This document shows, piece by piece, positions 25,545 to 33,907 of a DNA stretch of 35,550 nucleotides. A program made the translations under genes and the position numbers. Within the stretch, counting starts at the first letter, position 1; each line of letters begins with the position of its first letter. Under the pieces are notes generated by a model. That model ran no database searches. It was not told the origin of the DNA and was given only the letters and a program-made list of their open reading frames with translations. The stretch is taken from the NCBI GenBank assembly GCA_012799635.1, contig JAAZKW010000048.1:1-35550 (forward strand), read 5' to 3'. This DNA comes from Mollicutes bacterium (GTDB lineage: Bacteria; Bacillota_I; Bacilli_A; RF39; UBA660).

Positions 25545-25613
25545 AGCGGCAACTGAAGCAATCATTAATAAAAGCATAATCCATACAATAATTTTTTTTG
25601 TCTTTGCCTTCAT
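25512..25613 (-). CDS. 33-aa single-helix membrane miniprotein (Prli42/DUF4044-like)
   Basis: On the minus strand an ATG at 25613 is preceded by GGAAG and opens 33 codons ending TAA at 25514-25512. The peptide has a basic start (MKAKTKKIIVWIM), one hydrophobic helix and a short outward tail with IIGPMIASS. This layout matches the tiny Bacillota membrane proteins annotated as DUF4044 or Prli42 (stressosome-associated). The 3' end overlaps the end of pilD tail to tail. It is divergent from the DUF2207-like gene. The family assignment is by pattern only. Confidence 0.62.
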   Translation of the reverse strand: MKAKTKKIIVWIMLLLMIASVAASIIGPMIASS

Positions 25614-25684
25614 GTTATCTTCCTTTCATTATTAATTTATCATAAAAACAATTCTTATTCAACAAAGACATTCTTAATAAATTT

Positions 25685-25693
25685 TGATATAAT
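25685..25693 (+). promoter_or_regulatory. Extended -10 promoter of the DUF2207-like gene
   Basis: TGA plus consensus TATAAT (25688-25693). The start near 25701 leaves a leader of only about 8 bases before the ATG at 25709. Confidence 0.68.
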
Positions 25694-25708
25694 TTAGTTG
25701 GTGATTTT

Positions 25709-26959
25709 ATGAAATATAGAAAACACGTATTTGAATATCTTGATGTTATGTGGTATACGACTTCCTCGGGGAGTAAAAAGTCAAAACAAGAGATAATAAT
25801 AACCGGAAGAAAAGATAAAAAAAGACATTTTTTATGGTTGATTCTCTGTTTTTTTGCTATTACAATTTCTCAAGTTGATTCTTTTTTTCTAAATATTTAT
25901 ATCCTTGTTTTTCTTACTCCCTCATTTGAAATTGATTTAAATATAAAAGCTAATTTAATACTAATTTTGTTAATAATTTTTCTTCTTTTACTTATTAATT
26001 TAGTATTAATAATATTGCCAATAATAACAGTATTATTTAAAAGGCGCTTTTTATATAAAAAAATGGAGCCTAAATCTACTAAGGTTAATATATATTCTAG
26101 GGAATTACCAAGCAAGTTAAGACCAGCTCATGTAAGATGCCTTTTGCACGATGGAAAGATAGATGGTGTTTCTTTAGGATCTACAATTATTGATTTAGTA
26201 GATAGGGGTTATTTGGAATATATTAAAAATAAAGATAATAAAGATAAATTAATTTTCTTTCATGAAGATATCAAACTTAGAGTAACCAATAAATCTCAAG
26301 ATGATTTATTAAAATATGAAAAATTTATTATTGAATGGTTTATATTTGGCTATGGTAATGGTACTGAAGTATCAGCAAAAGAAGTTAATAATGGTTTAAA
26401 GAAAAGATTGTCAAAATATAATTTAGATTCGGCTCATATTTTTTTAGAATGGCAAGCCTTAGTATTAATGTCTTTTCCAATCGATAAGTATTATAAAAAA
26501 TTAGATCAGACTAAATATTCTCGTCATTTAATATATGAAATTTTGGGAATTATAACTATATTTACAAAAATAGGAGCAGCATTGTTTATGTATGGCTCTG
26601 GAATGCGTCTTTTATCTAATCCTAAAAGAGCATTAAATCAAGAAGGTGTAGATGAAATATATAGTTGGTTAACCTTAAAGAAATTCTTAAAAGATTTTAG
26701 TGATATGGAAAATAAAACAGCAGAAATGGTTAAAATATGGGATTTTTATTTAACATATTCAATTGCCTTAGATATATCTGAAGTTGCATCAAAAGAAATA
26801 GAGACCTTTTTTGGCGATAATATATATACTGGCACTTTAAGTAGAGCGATGTTTGTTTCTAATACTACTCCTCAAAGTGGTAATTTATATGATGAAAAAC
26901 AAATTAAAACTTTCGAGGTATTACAAAAAGAAATCGAAGAAGAATATAAAAAGTTGTAA
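25709..26959 (+). CDS. DUF2207-like membrane protein without the extracellular domain
   Basis: The 416 aa include two N-terminal membrane helices (about 40-75 and 83-112) and a third hydrophobic stretch (about 272-292). The core resembles the C-terminal cytoplasmic part of DUF2207 (YciQ-type) proteins: PAHVRCLLHDGKIDGVSLGS, IDLVDRGYLEY, a WLTLKKFLKDFSDMENK block and IWDFYLTYSIALDIS. Those proteins normally begin with a signal peptide and a large extracellular domain; here only about 40 polar residues precede the first helix. The biochemical role of the family is unknown. The ribosome site is weak (GGTG) on a very short leader. Confidence 0.75.
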   Translation: MKYRKHVFEYLDVMWYTTSSGSKKSKQEIIITGRKDKKRHFLWLILCFFAITISQVDSFFLNIYILVFLTPSFEIDLNIKANLILILLIIFLLLLINLVLIILPIITVLFKRRFLYKKMEPKSTKVNIYSRELPSKLRPAHVRCLLHDGKIDGVSLGSTIIDLVDRGYLEYIKNKDNKDKLIFFHEDIKLRVTNKSQDDLLKYEKFIIEWFIFGYGNGTEVSAKEVNNGLKKRLSKYNLDSAHIFLEWQALVLMSFPIDKYYKKLDQTKYSRHLIYEILGIITIFTKIGAALFMYGSGMRLLSNPKRALNQEGVDEIYSWLTLKKFLKDFSDMENKTAEMVKIWDFYLTYSIALDISEVASKEIETFFGDNIYTGTLSRAMFVSNTTPQSGNLYDEKQIKTFEVLQKEIEEEYKKL

Positions 26960-26972
26960 AAAAAAATATTTG

Positions 26973-26981
26973 TGATAAAAT
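26973..26981 (+). promoter_or_regulatory. Extended -10 promoter of the prs leader
   Basis: TGA plus TAAAAT (26976-26981), with TTGTAA (26954-26959) at a 16-bp spacing as a possible -35. The start near 26988 precedes the GAGAGG ribosome site of the leader ORF. Confidence 0.55.
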
Positions 26982-27003
26982 GAAATTATAGAGAGGTATT
27001 GTT

Positions 27004-27063
27004 ATGAGAAAACTAAATTTTGATATTTGTTGTTTTTTGTCTAACAATATTTTTATACACTAA
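27004..27063 (+). CDS. Candidate 19-aa leader peptide of prs
   Basis: ATG 27004, preceded by GAGAGG, opens 19 codons (MRKLNFDICCFLSNNIFIH) that stop at TAA 27061-27063, inside the 5' arm of the following terminator. The codons are U-rich, with several T runs. This is the geometry of leader peptides in translation-coupled attenuators such as E. coli pyrBI. The peptide is known only from this layout, and chance is not excluded. Confidence 0.4.
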   Translation: MRKLNFDICCFLSNNIFIH

Positions 27064-27083
27064 ATTTTGTTTAGTGTTTTTTT
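27057..27083 (+). terminator. Terminator/attenuator in the prs leader
   Basis: ACACTAAA (27057-27064) pairs with TTTAGTGT (27070-27077), loop TTTTG, then Ts to 27083. It ends just before the GGAGGAGAGG of prs, so every transcript from the leader promoter must pass it. It may also end transcripts from the upstream gene. Confidence 0.8.
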
Positions 27084-27097
27084 ATGGAGGAGAGGAT

Positions 27098-28195
27098 ATG
27101 AAAAACAATTTAGGCTTAATAGTAATGGATAGCATAAAAGAGGTTGGGTTGAAGGTTGAAAAAGAATTAAATCGTTTTCTTAAAACAAATGAAAATTATA
27201 TTATTCCGACAAAGATAATAAGATTTGCAAATGGTGAGGGAAAAGCAGAAATTTTGCAAACAGTTAGAGATAAAGAAATTTATATTTTAACAGATATTAA
27301 TAATTATAGTATTACTTATAATATGTTTGGTTTTGAAAATCATTATTCACCAGACAATCATTATCAAGACGTTAAAAGAATAATTCTTGCTATGTGTGGA
27401 CATGCTAAAAAAATAACCGTTGTAATGCCATTTTTATATCAATCAAGACAACACCGTAGGAAATCTAGAGAATCATTAGACTGTGCTCATGCTTTACAAG
27501 AGCTTAAACGAATGAACGTAGATACAATAATAACTTTTGATGTTCATGATCCCGATATAATTAATGCTATTCCATTAGGAAAGCTTGAAAATTTTTATGC
27601 TAATAATAATATCCTTGAAGCTATAGTAGAAGAACATGATATTACCTCTAGTAATACGATAATAATTAGTCCTGATTTTGGTGCTATGGAAAGAGCAAGA
27701 TATTTTGCAGAAATGTTACAAGTTGAGGTTGGAGTTTTTTATAAGCGAAGAGATTTATCAAAAATAGTAAATGGGAAAAATCCCGTTATAGAGCATGCTT
27801 ATATGGGTGCAGATGTGAAAAATAAAAATGCAATTGTAGTTGATGATATGATTGCATCTGGTGGATCTTCTGTAGAGGTGGCAGAAAACCTTAAAGAAAG
27901 AGGAGCTAATAAAATCTTTATTGCCTCAACATTTTGCCTATTTACCGAAGGAATTGATTTTATAAAAAAAGCTTATAAAGAAAAGATCTTTGATAAAGTA
28001 TATACTACTAATTTATCTTATCTTCCAAAAGAAATAAAAAAAGAAAGACTTATAAAGGTCGTTGATTGTAGTAAAGATTTAGCTGAGGTAATTTATTATG
28101 GGTATATGAATAAGTCAATGGCTCCACTTTTAGACAACAAAACTAGATTCTTTGAAGAATTAGAAAAAATAAGAACTAGAAAAAAAGGAAAATAA
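27098..28195 (+). CDS. prs: Ribose-phosphate pyrophosphokinase
   Basis: Makes PRPP from ribose 5-phosphate and ATP, for nucleotide, His and Trp synthesis. ATG 27098 follows a strong GGAGGAGAGG; in-frame codons upstream lie in the terminator region and are discounted. The 365 aa are longer than the common 315-aa class and resemble the longer Clostridia-type Prs. Motifs include RFANGEGKAEI at the N-terminal site, PFLYQSRQHRRKSRESLDCA (flexible Arg/His loop), TFDVHDPDI, and the PRPP loop VVDDMIASGGSS. A terminator follows the gene. Confidence 0.9.
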   Translation: MKNNLGLIVMDSIKEVGLKVEKELNRFLKTNENYIIPTKIIRFANGEGKAEILQTVRDKEIYILTDINNYSITYNMFGFENHYSPDNHYQDVKRIILAMCGHAKKITVVMPFLYQSRQHRRKSRESLDCAHALQELKRMNVDTIITFDVHDPDIINAIPLGKLENFYANNNILEAIVEEHDITSSNTIIISPDFGAMERARYFAEMLQVEVGVFYKRRDLSKIVNGKNPVIEHAYMGADVKNKNAIVVDDMIASGGSSVEVAENLKERGANKIFIASTFCLFTEGIDFIKKAYKEKIFDKVYTTNLSYLPKEIKKERLIKVVDCSKDLAEVIYYGYMNKSMAPLLDNKTRFFEELEKIRTRKKGK

Positions 28196-28223
28196 TAATA
28201 TTATATTAATAAATGGTTTTGAG

Positions 28224-28249
28224 AATAACATATAACTATGTTATTTTTT
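28224..28249 (+). terminator. Intrinsic terminator after prs
   Basis: AATAACATA (28224-28232), loop TAAC, TATGTTATT (28237-28245), then a T run to 28249. Confidence 0.87.
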
Positions 28250-28258
28250 ATTTAATAA

Positions 28259-28267
28259 TGGTACAAT
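28259..28267 (+). promoter_or_regulatory. Extended -10 promoter of yqeG
   Basis: TGG plus TACAAT (28262-28267), directly after the prs terminator. The start near 28274 precedes AAGGAG. Confidence 0.6.
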
Positions 28268-28294
28268 AAATTAAGTAATGTATAAGGAGAAGCA

Positions 28295-28813
28295 ATGGAA
28301 AGATTTAGACCTGATATGTATCAAAAAAGTATATTTACAATAAATTATCAAAAATTAAAGGAACTTCAGATAAAATGTTTGTTATTTGATTTAGATAATA
28401 CTCTATGTACTTATCAAGATTCGGTACCATCTACTGAAGTAAAAGAACTTTTTCATATGTTAGAAAAGGATTTTAAAATTATTATCTTTTCTAATTCAAC
28501 TAAAAAAAGATTAACTCCTTTTAAAGACATTCTTAATGTTGATACTGCATATTCGTCAAGAAAACCATTTAAAAGTAAATATTTAAAAATTATGAGAATT
28601 TATAAATTAAAACCTGAAGAAATTGCATGTATTGGTGATCAGTTAATGACTGATATTTGGGGAGCTAATAAAATGGGTTGTATGAGTATCTTTGTAAATA
28701 GTATTGGTCCTAATGAACCACCTTGGACAAAATTTAATCGTATATGGGAGAAAATAATATTAAGAAAATTTAGCAAAAGGGGTATATTAGAAAAAGGTAA
28801 ATATTATGATTAA
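28295..28813 (+). CDS. yqeG: YqeG family HAD-superfamily phosphatase
   Basis: A predicted HAD phosphatase of 172 aa, the standard YqeG length. HAD motif I is LLFDLDNTL (nucleophile and acid Asp), motif II is IIIFSNST, and the motif III/IV region reads IACIGDQLMTDIWGANKMG. AAGGAG precedes the ATG. The start of yqeH lies in its last codons (8 bp overlap), the usual pairing in Bacillota, where the pair is linked to 30S ribosome assembly. The physiological substrate is not known. Confidence 0.93.
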   Translation: MERFRPDMYQKSIFTINYQKLKELQIKCLLFDLDNTLCTYQDSVPSTEVKELFHMLEKDFKIIIFSNSTKKRLTPFKDILNVDTAYSSRKPFKSKYLKIMRIYKLKPEEIACIGDQLMTDIWGANKMGCMSIFVNSIGPNEPPWTKFNRIWEKIILRKFSKRGILEKGKYYD

Positions 28814-29654
28814 ATGTAAGGGATGTGGAATAACTTTAGATAATGATAAATATAAATTTTGTCAAAGGTGTTTTAAGATTAAAAATTATAATAATCATGA
28901 AATAGAAAGTATTATTATAGATAATGATACTTTACTTAAAAATATAAATAAGAAGAAAGTATTTACTTTGTTTTTATGTGATTTTTTAAGTATTAATAAA
29001 AAAAATGTCTCTTTATATAATAAAATTACTAATGAGAAAATATTTATAGTTACAAAAATGGATACTATCCCTAAAAATATTAATATTGATAAACTTGCTA
29101 ATAATATTGTAAATATTTATAAAATAAATGATATGATGTACTTTTCTTATAAAAATGGTTTTGGAAAAAATGAAATCCTTAATTTGATAAAAGATAGAAA
29201 AGTGTTGATAACTGGACCTACTAATAGTGGTAAGTCTTCTTTAATAAATTATTTATTTAATACAGATATTACAGTCTCTAATTATAAAAATACTACCCAA
29301 GATTTTATTAATATAGGAAATATAATAGATGCCCCTGGATTTAATGATGATAACCTATATGATAATATTAAACAAAATGGTTATATTAAACCTAGGACTA
29401 TTAATATTAAAAAGGGCTATGAACTTATAATCGAAGATATCATAATATCCTTTTTAAAGGATTCTAAGATAACTTTATACATTCCTGATAATATTCTAGC
29501 AAAAACCAAAAAGAGTCTTTTAAAGCCTTCTACAGCATTAAATATAGTAGATAAAAGTGATTTAGTACTAAATAATATGGGTTTTATTTATTTTAAAGAA
29601 AAAAGTACGATATCTTGTAATATAAATATGGAAATAAGGAAGAGTATTATATGA
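28806..29654 (+). CDS. yqeH: Ribosome biogenesis GTPase YqeH
   Basis: Circularly permuted GTPase needed for 30S assembly in Bacillus. The 282 aa begin with a four-Cys zinc finger (C4, C7, C19, C22), then the permuted order: G4 TKMD (83-86), then G1 GPTNSGKSS (137-145) and G3 DAPG (175-178). It is about 80 residues shorter than the B. subtilis protein (366 aa), mostly in the C-terminal region after G3. The mutL ATG overlaps its TGA. In B. subtilis aroE follows yqeH; here mutL does. Confidence 0.92.
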   Translation: MIKCKGCGITLDNDKYKFCQRCFKIKNYNNHEIESIIIDNDTLLKNINKKKVFTLFLCDFLSINKKNVSLYNKITNEKIFIVTKMDTIPKNINIDKLANNIVNIYKINDMMYFSYKNGFGKNEILNLIKDRKVLITGPTNSGKSSLINYLFNTDITVSNYKNTTQDFINIGNIIDAPGFNDDNLYDNIKQNGYIKPRTINIKKGYELIIEDIIISFLKDSKITLYIPDNILAKTKKSLLKPSTALNIVDKSDLVLNNMGFIYFKEKSTISCNINMEIRKSII

Positions 29655-31375
29655 GTAAGATAAAGATAATGAGTGAACTTTTAGCTAATAAGATAGCTGC
29701 TGGAGAAGTAATAGAAAAGTTATCTTCAATAGTTAAGGAGCTTGTAGAAAATTCAATTGATGCTGGGGCAACGGAAATTAAAGTTAATTTAAAAAACTCA
29801 GGTTTAAGTAATATCGAAGTAATAGACAATGGAACAGGTATGAGTAAAAATGATGCTAAAATAGCATTTTTTAGACATGCAACATCAAAAATATATAAAG
29901 AAGATGATTTATATTTTATTAATACTTTAGGATTTAGAGGTGAAGCCTTAGCTTCAATTGCGTCTGTATCAGAAATAAAATTATCTACTTTCGATGGCAA
30001 AGAAGCTTCTTTTATTCATATAAAGGGAGGTAAAATACTAAGAGAATCATTATGTCCTAAAAGAAAAGGAACGATTATTGAAGTTTCTAATGTATTTTAT
30101 AATACCCCGGCTAGATTAAAACATTTAAGAAGTGAAAGAGCAGAGTTATATAACATTACTGATTTTATTGAAAAAATATCTTTAGCAGAACCTAGTATTT
30201 CTTTTACACTTATTAATAATGATAAAAAAATAATTTCAACAAGTGGTTCAGGTAATTTACATAAAACGATTAATGAAATCTTTGGTTTAAATATTTCTTC
30301 GAATATGATGGAATTTCATAATAACAATGATGATTTTGAAATATATGGGTATTTGTGTAAACCTCATATACTAAAAGCTAATAAAAATTCTATGATTATT
30401 TTAATAAATGGTAGAGTGGTAAAAAACTATGATATTAATGCTGCAATTAATGAAGCATATTATACTTATAAACCTGAAGGTAAATATCCCGTTGTGGTAT
30501 TAAATATTTTAACAGATCCAACTATAATAGATGTAAATATTCATCCTACAAAACAAGATGTTAAAATATCAAAAACCGATGATTTATGCGAGTTAATAAC
30601 TAATACTATTAAAGATACACTATATAAAAATTTACTTATTGTAAAACCTTTAGAAGAAACTATTAGTGATGAAAAAGACATCGTTTCTAAAACCGATATA
30701 AAACAAACTTTTATGGATTTCAAAGCAGAAAAAATAATATATAATGAAGAAATTAAAGCTTTAAAATTATATCCTATTGGGCTTGCTCATGGAACATATA
30801 TAATAGCTGAAAATGAAGAAGGCATATATCTTATTGACCAGCATGCAGCTTTTGAAAGAATTAATTATGAAAGATATATGAAAAAATTAAAAGAAAAAGA
30901 AGTTGATAAAGAAAGTCTTTTAATACCTATTACTATCGAACTTACTTCATCGGAATATCTTTCATTAATGGAAAAAAAAGATATTTTAGCTTCATTAAAT
31001 ATTGATTATGAAGAATTTGGTATTAATACTATAATTATTAAAACTCATCCAACTTGGTTAAAAGAAGGATATGAAGAAGAAAGTATTAGAAAAATAATAG
31101 ATCTTATAATAATGCTTGATAAAAAGTTTGATAGAGTAAAATTTGAAGAAAAAATAGCAATAACTTTAGCTTGTAAAATGAGTATTAAAGCTAATACTCA
31201 TATCTCTATGGAAGAAATTACATATATAATAGAGGAACTTATTAATTGTGATAATCCTTATAATTGCCCTCATGGAAGACCGACTATTGTTAAATTTACA
31301 ATTAATGATTTAGAAAAAATGTTTAAAAGAATAATGGGTGTAAAAGAAAGTAAAAAGGATAAAGATAAATTGTGA
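29651..31375 (+). CDS. mutL: DNA mismatch repair protein MutL
   Basis: ATP-dependent matchmaker and nicking endonuclease of mismatch repair. The 574 aa begin with the GHKL ATPase (KIAAGEVIEKLSSIVKELVE, ENSIDAGATEI, VIDNGTGM, LGFRGEALASIASVS). The C-terminal domain keeps the endonuclease motif DQHAAFERINYE (from about 396) and CPHGRP (from about 539), plus ACKMSIKAN, so this is the nicking type of MutL. It overlaps yqeH in an ATGA. mutS, its usual neighbour, is not in the window. The TGA stop forms part of the next promoter. Confidence 0.97.
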   Translation: MSKIKIMSELLANKIAAGEVIEKLSSIVKELVENSIDAGATEIKVNLKNSGLSNIEVIDNGTGMSKNDAKIAFFRHATSKIYKEDDLYFINTLGFRGEALASIASVSEIKLSTFDGKEASFIHIKGGKILRESLCPKRKGTIIEVSNVFYNTPARLKHLRSERAELYNITDFIEKISLAEPSISFTLINNDKKIISTSGSGNLHKTINEIFGLNISSNMMEFHNNNDDFEIYGYLCKPHILKANKNSMIILINGRVVKNYDINAAINEAYYTYKPEGKYPVVVLNILTDPTIIDVNIHPTKQDVKISKTDDLCELITNTIKDTLYKNLLIVKPLEETISDEKDIVSKTDIKQTFMDFKAEKIIYNEEIKALKLYPIGLAHGTYIIAENEEGIYLIDQHAAFERINYERYMKKLKEKEVDKESLLIPITIELTSSEYLSLMEKKDILASLNIDYEEFGINTIIIKTHPTWLKEGYEEESIRKIIDLIIMLDKKFDRVKFEEKIAITLACKMSIKANTHISMEEITYIIEELINCDNPYNCPHGRPTIVKFTINDLEKMFKRIMGVKESKKDKDKL

Positions 31376-31381
31376 TAAAAT
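31373..31381 (+). promoter_or_regulatory. Extended -10 promoter of asnB
   Basis: TGA (the mutL stop codon) plus TAAAAT (31376-31381). A consensus TATAAT also lies at 31387-31392, but starting from it would cut into the GGTGGTG ribosome site. Confidence 0.5.
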
Positions 31382-31407
31382 ACTATTATAATTGGTGGTG
31401 AAATAAA

Positions 31408-33216
31408 ATGTGTGGAATTGTTGGATATGTAAGTGATAACAAACCAAATAAACAAATAATTAAAAAAATGACCGATAAAATAGCTCATAGAGGTCCTGAT
31501 GGGGAAGGTTTTTATCTTGATGATAATTGTGCCTTAGGTCATCGAAGACTTTCAATAGTTGATTTAAAAACAGGATCACAGCCTATATATAATGAAGATA
31601 AAACTAAAATTATTATATATAATGGTCAAGTTTATAACTTTAAAGAATTAAAAAAAGAGCTTAGTGAATACAAATTTACTACCAAAACAGATACTGAGGT
31701 AATTCTTCATGGTTATGAAAAATGGGGTAAAGATATTGTTAAACGCTTAAGAGGAATGTTTGCATTTGCAATATGGGATAAAACAAAAAAAGAGTTATTT
31801 TTAGCAAGAGATTCTTGGGGAATAAAGCCTTTATATTATTATCAAAATAATAATACTTTTATGTTTGCCTCAGAAATAAAAGCTTTTTTAGAACATCCTG
31901 ATTTTATTAAAAAATTTAATGAAAATATTTTAGCATCATATTTATGTTTTAATTCAACACCTACTGTTGAAACTTTTTTCAAAGGAGTATATCGAGTAAA
32001 ACCAGGTTATATTGTTACTTATAAAAATGGTATTACCAAAGAAGAATGTTTTAAAAAATTAGTCTTTAAAGAAACTGAAGAACCTTTAGAAAAGGTTGTC
32101 CAAAAGATTAGTGAAGCTATGGAAGAATCATTAAAATATCATCAAATATCTGATGTTGAAATAGCCTCTTTTTTATCTAGTGGTATTGACTCTTCCTATA
32201 TAGTAGCATTATCAAATGTTAATAAAACATACACAGTAGGCTTTAATGATTCTAAATATGATGAAATATCTTATGCTAAAGACTTAGCTAAAAAACTAGG
32301 TATTGAAAATAAATCCATGATAATTAATGAGAAAGAATACTTAAAGGCTTTGCCTGATATTATGTATTATATGGATGAACCTTTAGCAGACCCTTCTGGA
32401 GTATCTTTATATTTTGCATCAAAACTTGCATCTAAAGATGTTAAAGTAGTGATGTCTGGAGAAGGGGCTGATGAACTTTTTGGTGGTTATAATTCTTATC
32501 AAGAAGAGTTAAGTCAATCTTGGTATATGAAAATTCCTTTTGTATTTAGAAATATGATATCAAAAATAGTAAGTTTTCTTCCCGATGTAAGAGGATTAAA
32601 CTTTTTATATCGAAGAGGAATGCATTTAAAAGATTACCATATTGGAATTGGAAGAATATTTAGGGACAAAGAAGCTCTTAGTATTGTAAATAATAAAGAA
32701 CAAATCAAACCCACTGAAATTATTGCTCCTTTATATGAAGAATATAAGAATAATTCCACTTTAGTTCAAAGGCAAGTAATTGATTATTATTTTTGGCTTG
32801 TGAATGATTTTTTACACGTAGTTGATCGAAATACCATGATGTTTGGTCTAGAAGCTAGAACGCCTTACCTAGATGATGCTGTTTTTTCTGTTGCTTCACG
32901 TCTTTCTTTAGAAAATAAAATAAGTAAAACCCAAACTAAGATAGCTCTTCGAAAGGCAGCAAAGGAAGTTATTCCAACTGATGCTTATAAGAAAAGAAAA
33001 CTTGGTTTTCCTGTTCCATTAAGAAAATGGATGCAAAATGATAATTTATATAATCAAATAAAAGAAGTATTTGAAAGTTCAACGGCTAAAAAATATTTTA
33101 ATCAAAAAAAGATTATGAAACTTTTAAATAAACATAAGGAAGGTAAAAAAGATTGTTATAAAAAAGTATGGACTATTTATGTGTTTTTAGTTTGGTATAA
33201 GAAATATTTTGATTAA
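31408..33216 (+). CDS. asnB: Asparagine synthetase (glutamine-hydrolysing)
   Basis: Forms asparagine from aspartate, glutamine and ATP. The class II glutaminase nucleophile is Cys2 in MCGIVGYVSD, followed by AHRGPDGEGFY and GHRRLSIVD. The synthetase domain has the ATP loop SFLSSGIDSSYIVAL (about 250-264), MDEPLADPS, SGEGADELFGGY and KKRKLGFPVP. The 602 aa are normal for the bacterial AsnB group. GGTGGTG lies before the ATG. It converges on upp with 6 bp between the stop codons. Confidence 0.95.
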   Translation: MCGIVGYVSDNKPNKQIIKKMTDKIAHRGPDGEGFYLDDNCALGHRRLSIVDLKTGSQPIYNEDKTKIIIYNGQVYNFKELKKELSEYKFTTKTDTEVILHGYEKWGKDIVKRLRGMFAFAIWDKTKKELFLARDSWGIKPLYYYQNNNTFMFASEIKAFLEHPDFIKKFNENILASYLCFNSTPTVETFFKGVYRVKPGYIVTYKNGITKEECFKKLVFKETEEPLEKVVQKISEAMEESLKYHQISDVEIASFLSSGIDSSYIVALSNVNKTYTVGFNDSKYDEISYAKDLAKKLGIENKSMIINEKEYLKALPDIMYYMDEPLADPSGVSLYFASKLASKDVKVVMSGEGADELFGGYNSYQEELSQSWYMKIPFVFRNMISKIVSFLPDVRGLNFLYRRGMHLKDYHIGIGRIFRDKEALSIVNNKEQIKPTEIIAPLYEEYKNNSTLVQRQVIDYYFWLVNDFLHVVDRNTMMFGLEARTPYLDDAVFSVASRLSLENKISKTQTKIALRKAAKEVIPTDAYKKRKLGFPVPLRKWMQNDNLYNQIKEVFESSTAKKYFNQKKIMKLLNKHKEGKKDCYKKVWTIYVFLVWYKKYFD

Positions 33217-33222
33217 GATATC

Positions 33223-33849
33223 TTATTTAGTACCAAAAATCCTATCTCCGGCATCACCTAGTCCAGGAACAATATAATTATTCTTATTTAGTCTTTTATC
33301 AATACATGCGGTATATATCTGTACATCAGGATGATTTTCTTCAACAAGTTTTATTCCTTCGGGAGCAGCAATAATACATAAAAACTTTATTTTTTTAACA
33401 CCTTTTTCTTTTAATAAAGAGATTGCATCAAGAGCAGAACCACCAGTTGCAAGCATAGGATCAACAATAATTACTTCTCTTTTTTCAATATCTTTTGGTA
33501 CTTTGAAAAAGTAATTTACGGGTTTAAATGTTTTTTCATCACGATACATACCAATGTGACCAATTTTTGCATTAGGTATTACACTTATAACTCCATCAAG
33601 CATTCCTGTTCCTGCTCTTAATATTGGAACAAAAGCATATTTGTGTTCATCTAACATATAAGTATTCATTTTTTGAAGCGGGGTTTGAACAGTTACTTTT
33701 TCAAGTTTAGCATCTTTCATTGCTTCATAACAAAGCAGCATTGCAAGTTCACTAGTAAGTTCTCTAAATTTTTTAGTTCCTGTTTTTTCATCTCTTAATA
33801 TTGCAAGTTTATGAGTAATTAAGGGATGATTAAGTTCAATTGTTTTCAT
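33223..33849 (-). CDS. upp: Uracil phosphoribosyltransferase
   Basis: Pyrimidine salvage enzyme that joins uracil and PRPP to give UMP. The 208 aa match the family exactly, with [20 protein letters not shown] at the N-terminus, the flexible-loop region [13 protein letters not shown], the PRPP loop [16 protein letters not shown] and the uracil-binding end [22 protein letters not shown] precedes the start. A strong terminator and a candidate 20-aa leader ORF lie upstream on the same strand. Confidence 0.97.
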   Translation of the reverse strand: MKTIELNHPLITHKLAILRDEKTGTKKFRELTSELAMLLCYEAMKDAKLEKVTVQTPLQKMNTYMLDEHKYAFVPILRAGTGMLDGVISVIPNAKIGHIGMYRDEKTFKPVNYFFKVPKDIEKREVIIVDPMLATGGSALDAISLLKEKGVKKIKFLCIIAAPEGIKLVEENHPDVQIYTACIDKRLNKNNYIVPGLGDAGDRIFGTK

Positions 33850-33872
33850 ATCTCCTCCAATAAAGAGAAAAC

Positions 33873-33907
33873 AAAAAAAAAGAGTCCCTAAAAATTAAGA
33901 CTCTTTT
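33873..33907 (-). terminator. Terminator/attenuator in the upp leader
   Basis: On the minus strand AAAAGAGTC (33907-33899) pairs with GACTCTTTT (33886-33878) over a 12-base loop, then a run of nine Ts. The nearest gene upstream on that strand is divergent, so the terminator belongs to the upp leader itself and ends about 20 bases before the ribosome site. On the plus strand the T tail is weak. Confidence 0.85.

Noticed and set aside
29647-30000. 117-codon frame opposite the start of mutL
   Set aside because: It lies antisense to the conserved ATPase domain of mutL; the low-complexity hydrophobic translation is typical of an antisense shadow.
33191-33237. TTTGGTA and TACCAAA inverted copies around the asnB-upp junction, considered as a shared terminator
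   Set aside because: No T run follows on either strand, and both arms lie in coding ends. Probably chance.
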